Of a DNA stretch of 7,233 bases, positions 6,856-7,233 are shown in pieces (the first letter of the stretch is position 1; each line of letters starts with the position of its first letter). Origin of the DNA: CAMBDR01 sp046597185. GTDB taxonomy: Bacteria > Pseudomonadota > Gammaproteobacteria > Burkholderiales > Burkholderiaceae_D. The notes under the pieces were generated by a model, which was not told where the DNA came from, did not search any database, and saw nothing but the letters and a program-made list of their open reading frames with translations. The stretch spans positions 1 through 7,233 of the forward strand of contig JBKJLF010000131.1 in NCBI GenBank assembly GCA_046597185.1, written 5' to 3'. The position numbers were made by a program, and so were the translations under genes.

Positions 6856-7233
6856 ATGAACGCACTCTTGGAAATTCAAAACCTGCGCGTGCAATTTGGC
6901 TCGGCGACGGCGGTTGATGGCTTGGATTTACAACTGAGGGCCGGTGAAGTGGTCGGCATTGTGGGTGAATCCGGTTCCGGTAAAAGCGTCACCTCGCTGG
7001 CGATGATGGGTTTAATCGACTATCCCGGCAAGGTGAGCGCCCAGCGTATGGCCTTTGACGGACGCGATTTGTTGACCATGAAAGACAAGGAGCGGCGCAG
7101 CTTGCTGGGTAAAGATATCGCCATGATCTTTCAAGACCCAATGACCAGCCTCAACCCATGCTTTACCGTGGCCGACCAATTGGTGGAAACCTTGCGCGTA
7201 CACGAGGGCGGCGACAAGCGTGCCTTGCGCTCG
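6856..7233 (+). CDS. dppD: Dipeptide ABC transporter ATPase DppD (5' part, cut by window edge)
   Basis: The first 126 codons of an ABC ATPase are open to the end of the window; family members are about 330 residues, so roughly 60 percent is missing. Visible are the Walker A motif GESGSGKS (37-44) and the Q-loop MIFQDPMTSLNP (90-101, Gln93). The signature motif, Walker B and H-loop would lie beyond the edge. The stretches SLAMMGLIDYPG and MTSLNPCFTV closely resemble E. coli DppD as remembered. It hydrolyses ATP on the cytoplasmic face of DppB/DppC, normally as a heterodimer with DppF. AGGGG (6845-6849), which overlaps the dppC stop, lies six bases before the ATG at 6856. An earlier ATG at 6851 is one base from that site and hits a stop after two codons, so it is not the start. 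The gene follows dppC by nine bases. Confidence 0.93.
   Translation, partial: MNALLEIQNLRVQFGSATAVDGLDLQLRAGEVVGIVGESGSGKSVTSLAMMGLIDYPGKVSAQRMAFDGRDLLTMKDKERRSLLGKDIAMIFQDPMTSLNPCFTVADQLVETLRVHEGGDKRALRS

Noticed and set aside
6851..6859. Two-codon ORF (ATG GTA TGA) overlapping the dppD start as a coupling device
   Set aside because: The ATG at 6851 is only one base from the AGGGG site, too close for initiation. The simpler reading is normal initiation at 6856.

Overview
The window looks like ordinary chromosome from a betaproteobacterium, most likely order Burkholderiales and possibly near Oxalobacteraceae. This placement rests on three things: the character of the DedD/SPOR protein, moderate GC content, and the run dedD-cvpA-purF, which as I recall is a standard betaproteobacterial arrangement. 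It is inference from protein resemblance and gene order; no database search was run. All seven genes lie on the + strand and are tightly packed. I see no RNA gene, mobile element, CRISPR array or tRNA.

Left part (1-3138): a housekeeping cluster. dedD encodes an inner-membrane protein with a proline-rich periplasmic tether and a C-terminal SPOR (septal peptidoglycan-binding) domain. cvpA encodes a small four-helix membrane protein. purF encodes amidophosphoribosyltransferase, the first committed enzyme of purine synthesis. The linker of dedD carries a perfect hexanucleotide repeat followed by a 24-base repeat. The dedD-cvpA gap is largely an 11-base tandem repeat that ends in the cvpA ribosome binding site.

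Right part (3189-7233): a dipeptide ABC importer operon in the order dppA (periplasmic binding protein), dppB and dppC (permeases) and dppD (first ATPase, cut by the window edge). A dppF-like second ATPase would be expected just outside. DppA captures di- and tripeptides in the periplasm, DppB/DppC form the channel, and DppD with its partner ATPase powers import. dppB and dppC overlap by four bases, and dppD starts ten bases after dppC. dppA is separated from dppB by 125 bases holding two strong RNA hairpins without a U-tract. These probably allow more binding protein than permease to be made.

I found no undescribed multi-gene system. The points worth a second look are small-scale: the 11-base repeat that forms a chain of overlapping mini-ORFs leading into cvpA, the G-quadruplex-like hexamer array in dedD, the double hairpin after dppA, and the dpp operon sitting directly behind purF.
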